DNA of 64,000 bases from positions 20,158,069 to 20,222,068 of the forward strand of contig OW203771.1 in the NCBI GenBank assembly GCA_934045905.1, in the 5' to 3' direction. Position numbers and translations under genes: made by a program. Source of the stretch: Leuctra nigra. Its lineage: Eukaryota > Arthropoda > Insecta > Plecoptera > Leuctridae. Position 1 is the first letter of the stretch; each line of letters opens with the position of its first letter. This document shows, in pieces, positions 32,306-44,268 of the stretch. The notes under the pieces were generated by a model. It was not told where the DNA came from and did no database searches. It was given only the letters and a program-made list of their open reading frames with translations.

Positions 32306-32752
32306 AATTGAATAGGTACTCTAGATTCACATTTTATGTAACAGTTCGATTCTAAGTCTTGGCAAACGCTCACGCTTAGGTATATTATCTTAGGCTTGGC
32401 AAACGGTTACTAGAAGATCTGGTTGTGCTTGATTCAAACAAAATGTCAAAACTTTGCAATAAAGGTCTTTAATATCTGTTATTTTATAAACGTTTTATTA
32501 AAATTAGAACAATAGGATAAATGTCTTAAAAAGTTCCATTATCTAAACAATCGACAAACATTTTGGTAAACTTAGTAGTAAGGGACATTGAAGTTTACTA
32601 AAGTTCCTACTTATTAAAATATAATTCGATTTCTTTGTACAAATAGCAGTTTTATATTACTTTATAATGTTGGTTTCTTGAACGTTTGGTCAGTATTGAT
32701 GGCAATGTTCGATGTGTTTTTGTGTTGCTAAGTGAACGAAGAACTGAACGAG

Positions 32753-35700
32753 ATGGGGCTGGCTGTAAGCAAGAGATTGCAGCAGTTTTGCGACCAATAC
32801 AACTGTATGGATTTAAACAAGACGTTTCTCTACTATCTCGGTAAATTACTCAATACACACTTATTTCGGCAAGAATTTTCATTTATGTTTTACGAAAACG
32901 CTCTGTGAAACGCGTTGTTAAGACGGCTAGGTAGTGAGTTTGACCTTGAAGAGTTTAAGGGTTCTTTACGAGTATTCAGAACAGATCAATGAAAATAATT
33001 CCATAGCTTGTAATGGTGTATTAGATTTACTTTGTCCTACAGATGTTTAGTGCCCGAAAATTAGTAAAATTATGGTACTTAACATCTGTTGGATAAAATA
33101 AAGCTAATAACTTATTCCAAACTATGAAATTATTTTCATTGAACTGTTCTGAATACTCGTACAAGCCCTATTTTGTTTACAACTACATCGGTAAAAGATA
33201 TTGATAAAAATCGATTAAAAAACTCTTCAAGGCCACACTCACTACTCAGCCGTCTTAAGTGAGCCTCAGAGCTAAAAGGCCGGAAGCCCATTTTCTCCCT
33301 TTTGCGAAGCAATTATTTGGAATGATGTTATCAAGCTCTATCAATTGCCATTTGACTGATGTCAACAAATGCAGTTACGGTATATTGAAGTATTCTCTCA
33401 CACGTTGGCTCATCACCATTTCAATTATGATTGAATGAAGGATGAAGACAGAATTATCCACCTGTTTTTGAGATCCACTCAAGAAACATTGAAATGGACT
33501 TTCGCCCTTCTACCTCTGAGGTACAGATATGTTGTATGGAAGTTGCTGCTCTAGGCTTTGGAAAATAGCTGTAAAGTCAAACCTAATTATTTGCAAGGTC
33601 CACGGTAAGAAACATTCATTCTACTTTCAACAAATTTTACAAAGTATCAAATAAGCTGAAAATTCCTTAATAGGGCTGAGTAGTGAGCGTGGTCTTAAAG
33701 AGTTTTTTAATCGATTTTTATCAATATCTTTTACCAATGTAATTGAAATAGGGCTTTGTACGAGTATTCAGAACAGTTCAATGAAAATAATTTCATAGTT
33801 TGGAATAAATCACTTGTTTTATTTTGTCCAACAGATGTTTAGTGCCATAATTGTACTAATTTTCGGGCACTAAACGTCTGTAGGACAAAGTAAATCTAAC
33901 CATAAAAAACACTCCGTGTAAAAGTACCAGCCAAGTCTCTTCAACTATAAAAAAATAGAAGAAATCTAAAAATTCAGCACTGAAAAGTAGTGATATCAAA
34001 AAATGAGCCAAGTCAAAACTAAATTTTAAAAACCAAAATATACTTGGCGCATCGTGTATATAAATAGTATAGAAGCATATGCCAAAAATCAAATGTACCT
34101 AAATATATATAATATACCTATAATGCCCTTAAAAACGATGCGCCAAGTATATTTTGGTTTTTAAAATTATTTTTGACTTGGCTCATTTTTTGATATCACT
34201 ACTTTTCAGTGCTGAATTTTTAGATTTCTTCTATTTTTTTTGTAGTTGAAGAGACTTGGCTGGTACTTTTACACGGAGTGTTTTTTATGGGGATATCACT
34301 TATTTTTTTAGTTTATTTACACAACTTGTAACACACATCGGAGCAACAATGACTAAATACTTTTAAAAAATACGCCATTTCCGAATTGGTTAATACGAAA
34401 AATTGAGTTTGGTGCTCAATATCCCTCCAATATCACTTAAAGTGATATTCCATGAAGAATTGCGAAAGCTTCGTTCCAATCAGTCCAGCCGTTTTCGAGA
34501 TATGGTATCACTTCCGGTTTTCAAAATGGCGACTGAAATTACAGCCACCTAGAATTTATTTCTAAAAATGTTATGTATCATTATAAGCCTTCTGAATATG
34601 TAGTTATTGTAGTAAGAGGTCATTAAAATCTAGTTCTTCATTTTCATGACGTCATTTCCGGTTTCGGTAATAGTACATCTCTACTTTAACTATTGATATT
34701 CCATATAGACGACCGTCTGAATCATTTAGCGCTGTTTTAATTCCTAACGGTCTAGCCGTTTTTGAGATATGACGTCACTTCCGGTTTCAAAATGGCGGCT
34801 TCCTGTTGGTTTTATAAAAAGGCACCTCAGACGCCAAAAGTGCACATGTGGTGAAAATTTCAGACCGATCGGCTTAGCTGTTTAGGCTGTGGCGGTGATT
34901 GCGGTGTTTCCTGATATCATCATCATCATCATCATCATCAGATCAAGATAGGTTTTAAAAGGGGTGTAATTTCACGTTTTTCACGGTCCTCTAGCTCGCA
35001 AACGGCGTAACATATTGTTCCCTAATTTGGTATATGTAGTGGGGTGGGCCATAGCTCGAAATTAAGATGTATCGCAACAATGTGAGATTTTCCAATTTTA
35101 AGATCCAGTAGGCCGAAAATGCCATGTTGTTGCTTACAGTAAAAATGGTTGGTCTGCTCCTCAGTTTATTATGCATTTACGGTATGTTGAGTGAGTGTGA
35201 GTGTACGGTACGACTTGGCTGGGTGGAGCGACCGCTCCACTAGATAAACCATTACAAGCTTTGGAATAATTTTCATTGAACAGTTCTGAATACATGTGCA
35301 AAGCCTTATTTTGTTAACAATTACATTGGTAAAAGATATTGATAAAAATCGATTAAAAAACTCTTCAAGGTCAAACTCACTATATACCCATCCGTCTTAA
35401 GGTCAATACTCTGCTAAGTTGTAAACAGTTCATTAGGACTCTATTGGCATGGCAACAACCAATGACATTCCTTGAATGACCCTTTAAATTTAATTGAGCG
35501 AGCGTAGCGAGCGTCACCACGGTACTCTTATGGCACTTTCTCTGTGTGTTTTTTTTTTTTTTTTTTTTTTTTTTTTGTGGTCACAGCCCAGGTCAAACCG
35601 CTCAAGCAATCGATCTGAAATTTTGTACACATACTAACGTACTCTATGCGGTCCCTGGGATCGTTTTTGAATGGGCTCCCGTGATTGGTTCAAATTTTAA

Positions 35701-38700
35701 AAAAATTATCTTTCGATAGGTTGCTTCGATCAATTTGAAATTTAGCAAAAACATTGCAACCAACATTGTACCCAATCATAAAAAGTTTCAGCCAAATCCT
35801 CCTATTGGTTCAAATTTAAAACCATTTTTCATGTGATTTTTGACATTTAAACTAGAACAGATTGACCGATCAACTTAAAACTTCGCGTGGTCATTGGTAC
35901 CAACATTTTAGGTATTTTTGCCAATTTTCAGTCTAATCTGTCGTTATTTTCAAAAGTTTTGTCATTTTAAGGTCATTTTATTCCATAATCTTGAAAAATG
36001 TATACTAAATTGTCATCCCTGCCTTCTTTAAGCTTCTGTTCCAAGGCAAGGCCTGTAGAGCAGCCAAGCTATTCACATTGTACAGTAAAATGAAAGCATT
36101 TTTGAGCTAGCGCATAAAATCGGATGCAGTACGAAGGCCAAATCCTCTAATTGGTTTAAGTTTAAATAATGTCTTCTGATTGGTCGACAATAAAAATGTT
36201 CACATTAAGTTCAAATTTTGCATGGTGATCAAGACCAACTTAATATTAAATTTTACATATTGTTAGCCGAATCAGTCAAGTATTAATTGTAATTTTACGA
36301 GTTTAGTATGGGATGTCACAAGAGATTTCTGGAGAAGATATGTAGGTAAGACTTCACGACACAATGGATCTGTTATTCATCCAGAGTATTATGGAGATTG
36401 AAAAATTGCAGAGAAAATCGTCTTGTGCCGTGTCGTGTATCTTTACTATGGGGATGTTGCATGTTCTGTGCTCGCTCATCAACGCGTTACACTGAGCGTT
36501 TTCCTAGTTACTTAGTTTAGCAGGGCATTAAAAAAAACCTGACCTTAGAACTTGATCGTTTTTACTGAAAATTGTTAAATCAGATACATAAAAAGAGGAT
36601 CAAAATATCAATTTGTAAGCTAGCATGTGGCGAAGGGATCGTCGTCTCGATTCCACAACACAACAGATATTTACTACGAAAATATAATTACTTTCGTAAT
36701 TTATCACGTTTTCAGGTGTATGGCCGGCACTCGATGGTCGAAATGGTTTTGCTCAGAAGTATTACAAATGCATACCATACATTGGTTTATTTGTGACGTG
36801 TTACGGGATTTTCATTGCAACGCCAATAACCCTCTACTTGGGTCCACGAGTTCCCTTACTTCTCTGTGAAGCTGTTTCAGGACTGTTCATTGGCTCCATA
36901 TACCAGGCCAAAGGTGAGACCTTAGAGGTTCTATCGCATTTACTGTAGTCAGTCTTTTGCACGTATCCAGAGGTACAGTTTTTATGGAGTTATGATATAC
37001 TGGAGGTCGGTATCGTTAAACATATTTATAAGGGTATTCCAACAATACATGTGACTATAAAAATAAAATTCACGAAATTGGGTATATTGCACATAATAGG
37101 AAGAAAATGTGTTTTCCTTTATCAATAAGAAATATTCCACAAAACCCACTGGACCATTTTGTCCTACTCCTATAATAATATTTCCGTTCCGATTTTTTTG
37201 ACGAAGTATTGCTATAGCATTAGAACAACACCAGCGACCACAATTATCACTCTAGAGACTTGCAAGTGGGCTTATTTTCTTCGTTGTGAATAGGCGAAGA
37301 ATGTGATACAGGCCTTTTGGTCGATAACTTTATTTTTACCCTGACCACTGGCAATACAAAACTAATGATGTTTTGATAAAAATTGCGATACATACTGATT
37401 TTATTTTGGCTCAACGGTTAAGTCACATCTTCCAAATGAGCTTATTTTTGGCAGAGGTATCAATAATCACTGTTTACACGATACTGTGAAAAATTTGAAC
37501 AACTTCTCGTGTCTAGATTTTGAGATATTGTAGTTTTAATTTCTTATCTCCTCGGCCATTAAAATCATGACGATTTCCATGCTATTTTTGAGTTTTTAAT
37601 TTTACTGAGGTTTAACGTTTTTCCAAAACACTGATTTCAAAATAGATAGTTGGACATTCTATTAGGTAAAAATTGAAAACAATACCAACGTGTGCTATTT
37701 TAAAAGTTATCAACCAAAAACTAAATGATTTCCCTATACCTCATGGGTTAAAGTTTTGTTCATTCTCGGAAGGCAATAAATTGAGACCTCGCTATAAGAC
37801 AGGAGTTGCATATTAAATTACATTTTATGATTCTTTTATACTTAAATATAGTTGAAATGTTGGTTAACGTTTTTTGATCTTGTAATTTCCAAAAAAAATA
37901 TTTTTGTATATGTATCGATCGAAGGTTCTACCTTCAGAATATTTATGCCATTCTATGTTGAACGGTTGCTGTTGCTGTTGCTGTTGCGGTTGCTGTTGAC
38001 TTTCCAAAATGTTTTCGCTAAATACAGCTGGGTAGTTTGACCTTGAAGAGTTTTTTAATCGATTTTTATTAATATCTTTTACCAATGTAATTGTTTACAA
38101 AATAAGGCTTTGTACGAGTATTCAGAACAGTTCAATGAAAATAATTTCATAGCTTGGAATGGTTTATTAGATTTACTTTGTGCTACAGATGTTAAGTACA
38201 TACATCTAAATGCGGCCGTCCTTCCTGACTGGGGTTTTTTCGTGGTTTTCCCTCAGTCGATAGGCAAATGCTGGGAAGGTACCTTACTTATAGGCCACGA
38301 CCGTCTCCTTCCCACCTTCCATCCTTACCTACTCTTCACCATCATCCCCCAATCATCATCCTAATCATTCATCCGTCGCCATTAGCCTCGTTGCAGAACA
38401 GTGCGACGTTAAGCCCCAGACAAAAAAGTTTAGTACCCGAAAATTAGTAAAATAATGGTACTAAACATCTGTTGGACAAAATAAAACTAATACATTATTC
38501 CAAGCTAAGAAATTATTTTCATTGAACTGTTCTGAATTCACGTCCATAGCCCTATTTTGGTAACAATTACACTGGTAAAAGATATTGATAAAAATCGATT
38601 AAAAAACTCTTCAAGGCCACGCTCACTACGCTTCTTCCAGCCGGCTGCTTCGTGTACCGCAGTGAGACGTACCAGAATCTTACGCGAGGCCTGGAGCGTC

Positions 38701-41700
38701 TTGTGGAGAGATCTGGCAAGAGCGCGAGTGCGCAGAAGATCAAGCAGCGCACTCACTGCGCAGGCGTCATCGTCACATCCGGCACTCTACTCGCTATCAT
38801 GGTTATGATGTTGGTCCAGGCTACACGGATCCCATCCTTGCTGGCTGCCAGAGAGTATTACTTCAGGTGGAGTCAAGTCATTTCATGTTCTTCTCAGATT
38901 AGATTAATACTGTACATTGCAAAAACTTATAAAAAGACTGCCAAGCACCTTCCCACCTAAAAGGATTGAGATATAAAAGCAATGGTCGAATTAACTTGCC
39001 TTAGATCACTGAGCTAATCAGTCCGACGGACATCGGAGCAGCTGTATACTTCATCATAGAGAAAGAGCGGAACGCTTAAGAACTTAACTTCCGGTCAAAA
39101 TTTTTCAGATTATTTTTCAAATGTCTAGACTATCTATTCTCTGCAAAATTTCAACTCTCTACACCAAACTGTGCGATCTGTAGAGACGAGCAAATCAAAT
39201 TGACTGTAGGCAGCCACTACTAGCCACAAGCCCTTGCCACGACTAGCATGAAAGTCATTTGGAGCATATTTCAGGTTCAATTTTCACCCCGAAGAGATGA
39301 TCGCAGTACGTTGAAATTTGGTAAGTGTTGTCAGGTGGCAATATACCCGATAACTATGGTTTTGCACCTTCATTTCTAACTGCATGCATGTCAGGCGACA
39401 CCCCGTGAAGACCACTTAAGCCGTAGCGGTATGAGTCTCTGGTAGTAAGCTCGTAGCGTTATAAAAAGTAGACCTCGTAATGAAACGGTGCTTGGCAGCG
39501 TCGAGCTAGCATCCGACTTGACAATGTCTTAAGTTAACCTTTATATGTTGTGATAAAAGCCAACAGTAAAACCAGTTTTGCAAATCACCCCTATTTACAA
39601 ATTTCTATATTTTAGGCAACTTATACTAAGATCTGTGTACGACTGGTAGTCGCGATAGGGGGAATACCCATAATTATTCGAGATTCATTTGCATGTTCCT
39701 GCTTGGACGGGTTCGAAGACGGGTCCGATACAAAATGTTATTATGAGTGAAAACAACAAATAATATCAAAATTATGTAAAACTACTAGCTTTTCCATTAC
39801 AGTGGCTGGACTCCAAGCAGAGACTCGCCCTTCTACGAGCTCCTGTTTCTAATGTGGACCTACACAATTCCATACACTTCAGTCATAGTCACTGCCATCG
39901 ACGCGTTCCTGGCGACGTTCCTCATCCATCTGGCCGGCCAGTTCAAGATCCTGAGACACAATCTGGTCCAGATACATCCCGCCTCCGTGGGGATCGTCCG
40001 GGATGAGACGATGCGGGAGAGAGAGTTGCATAGAGTGATGGAGGAGCGTCTGGCAGAGTGCGTCAGACACCATGCGGATATTATCAGGTATTGCATATCA
40101 CACTCATAGAAAACACAGTGGCAATTTCATGTAGTAAATGGTCGATAACAAGACGAGAGTTCAGAAGAATCCTCTTGGGCGGATTCTCGACTATGGTCGG
40201 TGACAGGCAAAGATGAACCCGCTCTAGCATGGCCGCTCTATACATCCAGGCAATGCTAAAGTGGGTTCATCTTTGCCTGTCCCCGACTTTATACCATAGT
40301 CGGCCTGTGTTGGCGTTAATGTTACATCCTAGGTTGGGCAAACCCAGGGAAGGTCAATTCTACTAGGTATGCTTATAAGCAGATATACGCGATTATATCC
40401 CGAGGCTCTAGTGACGTCATCGGCGGTTGTCTATGCCCAAGTATCGGTCAACTATTCACCCTGCGTTTGTTTACAGAGCCAACTGATATAATTAACTGAA
40501 TAATTCACTGCTACTGGACCATAGATCACCGCCGATGACGTCGCTAGAGCCGCGGGCATAATCGCTGATGAGCATACCTAGTAGGTAGAACAGACCTTTC
40601 TTGGGGAAAACCGCTTCGAAACGCGTACCAACCCGAACCGGTATTAGATGTTCGCCAGGTTGCGAACTTAACCAAACTGTAACCAAACTTTATTCGCTTT
40701 TATTTAGCGCCAGAATTTGAAAATTCCCGAAAACTTTTTGTGTCAGTCTATTTCGTATAAAGATTTGCCTAATTTGTATGATGGATACGTATTTTTCTTA
40801 TCCCTAATTTTTTGGGCTAAAATGAATTAAAGAATGCCCTTGTGCAAAACTATGACAAACACTGTCAGCTGGAATTGGGTGCGCATACAAGGTACAAGTT
40901 TAAACAAAATTACAATTATATCACAACCAACCAGTTTAAAAGTGGACAGTTTTACATGACCTTGGACTCTTGCCTATCCAGCCGAATACAATTTGCATCT
41001 TCTAACTGTGAATTGACTGCAACCTGTCAACAACAGCTTGACTGCGGAGTTTGAGGAAGCATTCAACGTCATCTTCATGGACCAGATTGCTTGCAACGTG
41101 GGTGGAATACTGATCGCCGTTCTCTACATGAGAGTGGCAAGTACACTTTAATATGTCTATTTTGCTATTATTAAAAAGAAGCGTTGGTCAGCAGTACTGG
41201 ACCCTGTTAATAAAATTCTGTATATGCAGTTTCTGTAACTGTAAAGAGTAAACATCCAACAAAAATGGAAGTTCGCTATTTTGATTCGTGTAGATTGCGT
41301 CTCCGCTAGTTATGGTAATTGCGAGTTATAGAATCATGCCTTTATGTAGCTACAACCTTTATTTAGAATATTTAACGGTAGTTTAGGATAGAGTAATGGC
41401 ACCAAAACCCTTTTCCGTTGACGTTTCGACGTTCCTTAAGGTACGTTTATAGCTTGACGTTCGACGTTCGACGCTCAGCGCTAGCGCTGAAAGATGAACC
41501 TAGGATTATAACTCCACTGTGTTCAACGACACAGTGGGTTCAACGACACTGTGTTCAACGACAGTGGGGTTATAATCCTAGGATGAACATGGTTTATCTT
41601 TTACCTTGAATGCCAGCGTTTGGCGTTGGCCAATCAAAAGGCTCAACGGCGAGCGCTGAGCGCCGAACGTCGAACGAACGCCGAGCTGTAAACGTAACTT

Positions 41701-43190
41701 AACTCATTGTAATTTGCAACCGGGTAGGACCGATAAATGCAAGAGCCCCAGGGGTATAACCCCAGGTACGACAATGTGAAATACATTTATTATATTTTCT
41801 GATTTGTGGCTTTTGTTCAACTTGGTACACAACCCCTTGCCTATAGTAAGGTATTAATTAGCAAGGCAATTTATGCAAATAATAGGACTTAGAAACGAGA
41901 AAACTCCTATCGATAAATTTAAAAATCGAACACTTGCGTGAATGTGTGGATGTGAATGGGGTTGAAATGTATAATATATCTGGCGATTTTAAAATGATCG
42001 GTAATTAAATGATTTAAATAATTCTAATAAGTACTATTTTATTACTGTAAGGACCACGGTGGTAAGGACTGAAAGCGTCAAGCTCACGGGCCACATGCTT
42101 GTGTGTTTTCATACAGTTTGTAATTCTGTATCACCTTGTGAAATGGAACAATAAACTGAAACTAAGCTGAAACTGAAACTCGGCTATATTGCTGAGGGGG
42201 GGGGGGGGGGGGGGAGGGAGAGGGGAGAGGGGAATCATAATTTATTTATTTTTGTCAGTGTTCTTTCCTCGCTATGAGCCTTTGGAAGTACTGTTACTAA
42301 TAATGTTGTTTCCATGTTCACTTGAAAATGTTTTAGACACCTCATATCGACATGTTGGCGCTGATGCATGTGGGCTTTGCTGCTGGTTTCCTAGCAGAAC
42401 TTTACGTCATCTGCTGGCTGGCGAACATGGTTATAGATGAAGTAAGCAATCAGAGCAATACACTTATAATTATAAATATTAAAATCAATTTTTATTATTA
42501 TTCTATATAAAATTATATAAATTTTCTTAACATGCTGTTCCGTGTTACAGAGTGAAGCAGTGAAAGAGGCTGTCTACGGTTGTGATTGGTTCGAAGCGTC
42601 GGAGAGATTCAAGCGATCAATGCGGATCATGATGTCGATGGCTAATCAACCTGTTGCCATCAGGGTAGCTGGTTTCATACCACTTTCAATAGAAACATTT
42701 TTTAATGTAAGTTCAAACAACTAATAATTTTGCCATTGTATAAAAGAACGAGTCGAATGTCATCAGATAGAAATATACATTTTCACAAATAACATTACTT
42801 TTTTAAGCGTATACTAAGTTAACCATATTTTGGAATTAAAATTGCCCGCAGTATGATAGAAAATAAATAGGTATCTTACACGATCATATTAAATGTTAAT
42901 GAAAAATGATCAAAATAATCAATATCCTTTCAGATATATTATTTGATCAGAAAAATTTTGCCCACCAACCATCTGCCCATGTTGGCCAGGCTTGGATTAA
43001 ATAAATATTAAATATAAAATACCTACCATAATAATAAAACATCTGAACATTGGGCATTTGTATTTTCTAGATCACCCATCTGACCTACACCTACTACATG
43101 ACGATCAGCACCATGTTGAAGGAGAGAAATCTCGAGCACCGCCCACGAACTTACCAAGCAGCATTGACTTTCAATTCAGGTCAAATATAA
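32753..43190 (+). CDS. complete odorant receptor (insect 7tm_6), 8 exons, 425 aa
   Basis: Exons: 32753-32840, 36716-36913, 38641-38866, 39803-40087, 41037-41136, 42337-42441, 42551-42706, 43071-43190. Intron phases run 1,1,2,2,0,0,0 and all join without a stop. Insect ORs are inverted-topology seven-pass proteins forming odour-gated cation channels with Orco in sensory neurons. Landmarks are the N-terminal LYYLGVWPALDG box, hydrophobic segments near residues 46-95, WTYTIPYTSVIV in the middle, FLATFLIHLAGQFKILRHNL before the intracellular loop, and the diagnostic C-terminus (NQPVAIRVAGFIPLSIETFF, then TYTYYMTISTML). Length is normal for the family. The intron after 41136 begins GCAAGT, a GC-AG intron. 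Introns are stuffed with TEs; exon 3 directly abuts a MITE. No premature stop, so probably functional. Ligand unknown. Confidence 0.9.
32890..32920 (-). mobile_element. short family-2 Helitron-like end fragment
   Basis: GAAAACGCTCTGTGAAACGC matches the AGGAAAACGCTC end of family 2 and stops at the TTAA of the adjacent MITE. Confidence 0.5.
32918..33258. mobile_element. TTAA-flanked foldback MITE, intact copy
   Basis: Inverted ends TTAAGACGGCT ... AGCCGTCTTAA, with arms extending through CTTGAAGAGTTT, TACGAGTATTCAGAAC and ACAGATGTTTAGTG to a short centre (CCCGAAAATTAGTAAAATTA). TTAA at both ends suggests piggyBac-type insertion. Related copies are at 33672 onward and 38034-38630, in the same receptor gene. 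Confidence 0.75.
33672..35398. mobile_element. second TTAA foldback MITE, interrupted by HINE-like copy C
   Basis: The left part runs 33672-33899 and the right part 35244-35398. Joining them across the insert reproduces the uninterrupted copies (AAATCTA plus ATAAACC, compare 38160-38185 on the opposite strand). This supplies an empty-site comparison for copy C. Confidence 0.75.
33899..35243 (+). mobile_element. HINE/Helentron-like element, copy C (near complete)
   Basis: The 5' block is a foldback of about 390 bp (ACACTCCGTG, CCAGCCAAGTC outward, ACGATGCGCCAAGT at the centre). Three spaced TTCCGG units follow (34505-34545, 34648, 34770), two with GACGTCA and two with AAAATGGCG. Next come an (ATC)n tract, the conserved 3' block, GACTTGGCTGG, the GTGGAGCGACCGCTCCAC hairpin and CTAG. 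The 5' CCAGCCAAGTC and 3' GACTTGGCTGG form subterminal inverted repeats. No target duplication is visible. Confidence 0.8.
35494..36507 (+). mobile_element. family-2 Helitron-like element, complete
   Basis: It starts TTGAGCGAGCGTAGCGAGCG after an A and ends GAGCGTTTTCCTAG followed by T. The 3' end includes AACGC/GCGTT, able to form a small hairpin just before TTCCTAG. A T-run lies near 35550. No helicase ORF is present, so it is non-autonomous. Confidence 0.75.
37440..37862 (+). repeat. dispersed repeat pair, copy 1 (partner 49690-50105)
   Basis: About 420 bp shared with 49690-50105, including ACAATACCAACGTGTGCTAT and GACAGGAGTTGCA. Unclassified and without an ORF; lies in the receptor's second intron. 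Confidence 0.65.
38034..38630. mobile_element. third TTAA-type foldback MITE, interrupted by a SINE-like insert
   Basis: The left arm 38034-38205 (GACCTTGAAGAGTTTTTTAA onward) and right arm 38430-38630 match the intact copy at 32918. The right arm ends ten bases before receptor exon 3, so sequence upstream of that splice acceptor is TE-derived. Confidence 0.7.
38205..38428 (+). repeat. SINE-like insert ending GCGACGTTAAGCCCCAG
   Basis: It contains TGGTTTTCCCTCAGTCG, AGGTACCTTACTTATAGGCC and CGTCGCCATTAGCCTCGTTG. The last 45 bp recur inverted at 52948-52995. Splits the third TTAA-type MITE. Confidence 0.65.
40188..40310. repeat. intronic hairpin element
   Basis: CGACTATGGTCGG and ACAGGCAAAGATGAACCCGC pair with inverted partners at 40262-40310. 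It sits in the receptor intron after 40087. Confidence 0.65.
40340..40620. repeat. second intronic inverted-repeat element
   Basis: CTACTAGGTATGCTTAT, ATTATATCCCGAGGCTCTAG and TGACGTCATCGGCGG pair with CCGCCGATGACGTC, CTAGAGCCGCGGGCATAAT and AGCATACCTAGTAG. A centre of about 80 bp separates the arms. A MITE. Confidence 0.65.
41436..41702. mobile_element. TTAA-flanked MITE with an internal hairpin
   Basis: TTAAGGTACGTTTATAGCTT ... AGCTGTAAACGTAACTTAA, arms about 45 bp rich in CGACGTTCG. A second inverted pair (CCTAGGATTATAACTCCACT with its complement) lies inside, likely a nested insertion. Confidence 0.7.
42060..42180 (+). repeat. probable LINE 3' tail with (CTGAAA)n
   Basis: ATGGAACAATAAACTGAAAC followed by tandem CTGAAA units, an arrangement typical of CR1-like LINE ends. 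An 18-base G-run follows at 42197. Confidence 0.45.
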
Positions 43191-44260
43191 TACACAGTGA
43201 TACATTATTGAATTAGTTCTGTTCCGAGAACATATCATTTACCCAATTCTTTCTCAAACAACTTTGGAATGAGTTCAACACTCTAAAACTTTTGTTGTTA
43301 ACTTGTTGAATCAATTAAGTAGTTCAGAACTGTAGAAGACGATGCAGTACACACAAGATGTGAGTCTCATCCATTCAATATTGAATACACTTACGTTAAA
43401 TATTTAAGAATTATACTGATGAATTTGAAATTAAACATGCATTAAACATGCTTTATAAAGTGTTGATAAATTATTATCACTTATGCAATTATGTAGTTCG
43501 ACTATAAGTTTGTACTATTATGTCCATTACACTATTTATGACTTGTGAATTTATCTTTGACCATTATCATAAAGTAGCCGATCCATTTCCTTGATGCCTG
43601 CAATAGTAATTCTCTTAATCCGATCAAAAAAAAAGTTACCTAGAGTTAACTCAATATCGTTCGTGTTGAGTTATCCAAGACGAAATATGAAGGACTTAAT
43701 GGAGCTTATCAATATTTTTAGTCAATTGAAGTTGATTTTGTAGTGATTTATTTATTAAAAAAATAAAAAGTCCTTTGCATAAATACGCATGTGAAAACTG
43801 TCAAAACCCCCACCCCAAATACCTGACCCCAAATATTGCAATATTAATGTGCTTTATATTTTTTTATTATTTTTTTTAATGAAAAGCGGAAAAAATTCGA
43901 AGTTATAGATGATCCATGCTATTATTATAAATAAATATATTTAAATCAGTTAATTTAAGCATCATATTTTTTTTTGTATACCCTGATAAATTGATCATGC
44001 AATAGGAAAATATATACCTATCACAAATTAGTAGCATAAATGCTTCCATGGCCATTGAATTATGCGTATTTTTCAATACATTCAGCATAGGGAAACATTT
44101 TATTTCCAAAATGCACATAATTATAAAATCCGTTCAAGTCGTCGCCAAAACTTAAGATGATTAATGCGTGATGGATTTATCAAAATGTTAATGTTATTAC
44201 TAATTAAAATGTATTAGAAAATAAATAAATAAAACAAATAAGTGGAGTCTCTCGCTCCGC
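43191..44260. other. AT-rich 3' flank of the receptor gene
   Basis: No exon or clear repeat is recognised. The short ORFs are AT-rich and without splice context. Confidence 0.4.
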
Positions 44261-44268
44261 TCGCTTCA

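Noticed and set aside
38538..38756. Minus-strand ORFs over receptor exon 3
   Set aside because: Shadows of the odorant receptor exon, whose + strand frame joins all other exons in phase.
42189..42440. Gly-rich ORF beginning in a G-run
   Set aside because: It starts from the poly(G) tract and then runs out of frame over receptor exon 6, which is read correctly in another frame.
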